Origin: Marinomonas sp. MED121
GTDB taxonomy: Bacteria; Pseudomonadota; Gammaproteobacteria; Pseudomonadales; Marinomonadaceae
Reading direction: 5' to 3'
DNA length: 64,000 nt
Assembly (NCBI RefSeq): GCF_000153025.1
Contig: NZ_CH672429.1
Span: forward strand, 671,079 to 735,078
The translations under genes were made by a program, and so were the position numbers. Position 1 is the stretch's first letter. Each line of letters starts with the position of its first letter. This document shows positions 63,501-64,000 of this stretch, piece after piece. The notes beneath the pieces were generated by a model, which saw only the letters and a program-made list of their open reading frames with translations, was not told where the DNA came from and made no database searches.

Positions 63501-63969
63501 GCAGTCAAAGGTCAATAAAGGCAGTTGCTTTGGTATTAGAGTCCCTCTCGCTAAAGAGGCGCATTTGATTGAGACAAGCCAACCAGTAAGTGAAAAACAA
63601 TTACTTGAAAACGACCACCAGCTCTTAGCCTGGTGTATTGATGACGATCCTAACAATTTAGATGCAATGCAATCATTATTAGAACGCTGGCAGCATAAAG
63701 CCCATTGCTTTACCAAAATTGATGAGGTGTTATCTCAAGAGCAGCAGCCTGACCTACTCTTGGTTGATTTTCAATTAGGCCAAAGCCTTGATGGTCTTGC
63801 TTTAATTGAAACAATTCGAGATAAATTTGAGTCTCGAATTCCGGCGGTACTCATTACAGCCGTTAGAGATCCAAATTTAATCCAACAATGTGAACAAACG
63901 GATGTGCTTTATCTATCAAAACCGGTTAAACCAGCCAAGCTAAGGAGTATTCTTAGATCAATAAAATAG
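60520..63969 (+). CDS. CrbS/MxtR-like hybrid histidine kinase with SLC5 transporter domain
   Basis: The 1149-residue protein joins a sodium:solute-symporter-like membrane part (about thirteen helices, residues 1-500), a PAS domain (NLAQGISVIDKDLRLVAWNK, near 630), a coiled coil, and a HisKA domain with His805 in ASHDILQPLNAARL. A catalytic ATPase domain (NFVSNAVKYT, GLGLGLVKRMQTLLG) and a C-terminal receiver with Asp1083 in LLLVDFQLG complete it. CrbS/MxtR-type kinases control acetate use with a LuxR-type partner, which is not in this window. It starts at TTG 60520 (rare), with TAGGAG seven bases before. Its end overlaps a 13-base tandem repeat. Confidence 0.9.
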   Translation: MTPFWILLAVAYILGLFWIARWGDKENPKIKKLTRHPLVYSLSLAIYCTAWTFYGAVGEATRFGWSYLPILLGPVLLYLLAFPFLKKLTFVSHKQNITSIADFISSRYGKRPLTAPLVIMIAMLAIIPYISLQLKAIGSNFSLFVNQEGVSSSAIVLIATISVGIFAVIFGTRKIEVTEYRSGMMLAIAVESLFKLFAIIGVGFIAIFLLNKDESFSLVGTFQQTFESPIWQTEDFFSFSFIMQTLMAAAAVICLPRQFHVTVVDHQEKKQLNMARWVFPLYLAIFAILIPPIAMSGQNLFGIDTNADTYVIQFALASNSPFLEILIFLGGLSATTAMIIIATFSLSIMISNDVILPIMLARASSRDQAQPLYHKKILRIRRFVIAAILILSYLYYQEMANSEPLAGTGLLAFSLVLQLVPAVIGGLYWRRGHAIGVYTGFILGFVFWLLWLIFPLLGTQDWSNHNFETRAEVISLGACISLIANILGYIAGSLLARERLLDRIQATAFVSPTAELEGRFIKPKSSAQNGDLIVLLETFLGKQRCQQILAEYQEQHQLEILEKDSPDRLFIDFCERILGGVFGGSSARTIINSVMVGKRMKVEEMVTYLDEATQAIQFNQNLLFVSMENLAQGISVIDKDLRLVAWNKTYAELYYYPDDLLKVGVPIESLIRFNANNGECGFGDVENLVQKRLTHLRNATKHRFLRRRANGRVIEMLGNPLPEGGFVTSFTDVTEHIESQHALKEANIDLQNRIQARSDEVKSVNQELIQEINRRAKAELELIKAKAEAEKANHTKTEFLALASHDILQPLNAARLYLGALEAATLEDSSQDILDKLNASVQSTETLISTLLEIARFDQGAIKPVLVDIKLNELLLPIINEFSVIAQEKQLDLISRIGNHRVHSDSLYLRRIIQNFVSNAVKYTQTGKVLIACRKRQDHLLIQVWDTGVGIPKQEQDLIFDDFYRWQNTNEEGLGLGLGLVKRMQTLLGLSSEVQSKVNKGSCFGIRVPLAKEAHLIETSQPVSEKQLLENDHQLLAWCIDDDPNNLDAMQSLLERWQHKAHCFTKIDEVLSQEQQPDLLLVDFQLGQSLDGLALIETIRDKFESRIPAVLITAVRDPNLIQQCEQTDVLYLSKPVKPAKLRSILRSIK

Positions 63970-64000
63970 ATCAATAAAATAGATCAATAAAATAGATCAA
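63955..64000. repeat. 13-bp tandem repeat across the kinase stop codon
   Basis: AGATCAATAAAAT is repeated three times (63955-63993) plus a partial copy to the window edge. The first unit encodes the last residues of the kinase and the TAG stop at 63967-63969 spans the first unit boundary, so the duplication began inside the gene end. It may continue past the window. Confidence 0.92.

Overview
The window reads as AT-rich chromosomal DNA of a marine gammaproteobacterium. Closest in character is Marinomonas or a related Oceanospirillales genus. This is an inference from codon use, the sodium:solute symporter plus CrbS-type kinase module, many LysR/DMT/LysE-type genes and general gene style; no rRNA or tRNA is present to confirm it. 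Coding density is high, operons are short, and transcription regulators are numerous: five complete LysR genes, one each of MocR/GntR, LacI (RbsR), TetR, MarR and Lrp/AsnC, and one LysR-like remnant.

Layout. 1-4.1 kb: truncated MsbA-related ABC exporter, SrkA kinase and a RecQ-family helicase with a repeat-expanded linker. 4.1-7.2 kb: VOC protein and a tight three-gene operon (phosphodiesterase-superfamily enzyme, HAD phosphatase, LysR). 7.3-10.3 kb: GIY-YIG protein, and a MocR regulator divergent from a DUF1127/LysE exporter pair with four CAATACAG-type boxes between them. 10.4-18.8 kb: Gfo/Idh oxidoreductase, chemoreceptor, DUF1835 protein, two small membrane-anchored unknowns with a 16-copy octamer array upstream, DUF1330, LysR, YdeI-like and isochorismatase-like genes. 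18.9-24.6 kb is the accessory-looking stretch: a MITE-like element, gene remnants, three orphan solute-binding proteins, a three-fold symmetric beta-trefoil protein and a 92-bp structured repeat in two good copies and one decayed copy.

24.7-30.1 kb: a ribose operon rbsD-rbsA-rbsC-rbsB followed by rbsR, with a LacI-type operator upstream and a terminator after rbsB; no ribokinase is adjacent. 30.3-37.7 kb: ClbS/DfsB-like, membrane, TfoX C-domain, START, chemoreceptor, DUF3565, RsuA, and a MarR gene divergent from a small membrane protein. 37.7-46.7 kb: several divergent regulator/target pairs (LysR/DMT, LysR/DJ-1, TetR/SDR, LysR/TSUP), plus a second MITE copy filling the space between two convergent stop codons. 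47.9-53.7 kb: a complete tripartite RND efflux operon. 54.0-64.0 kb: an orphan flagellin-like protein, an Lrp regulator with a class V aminotransferase-fold enzyme, and a DUF4212/VC_2705-type symporter pair followed by a CrbS/MxtR-like symporter-histidine kinase, a module linked to acetate or organic-acid control in related bacteria.

The most distinctive signal is repeat biology rather than one gene system. There is a MITE-like family (two copies plus a solo end), a second family of hairpin-rich 92-bp repeats, an octamer array in a promoter region, and a set of 11-25 bp tandem repeats, several of which begin at or include the stop codon of the adjacent gene. No CRISPR array, prophage, complete insertion sequence, rRNA or tRNA gene was seen.
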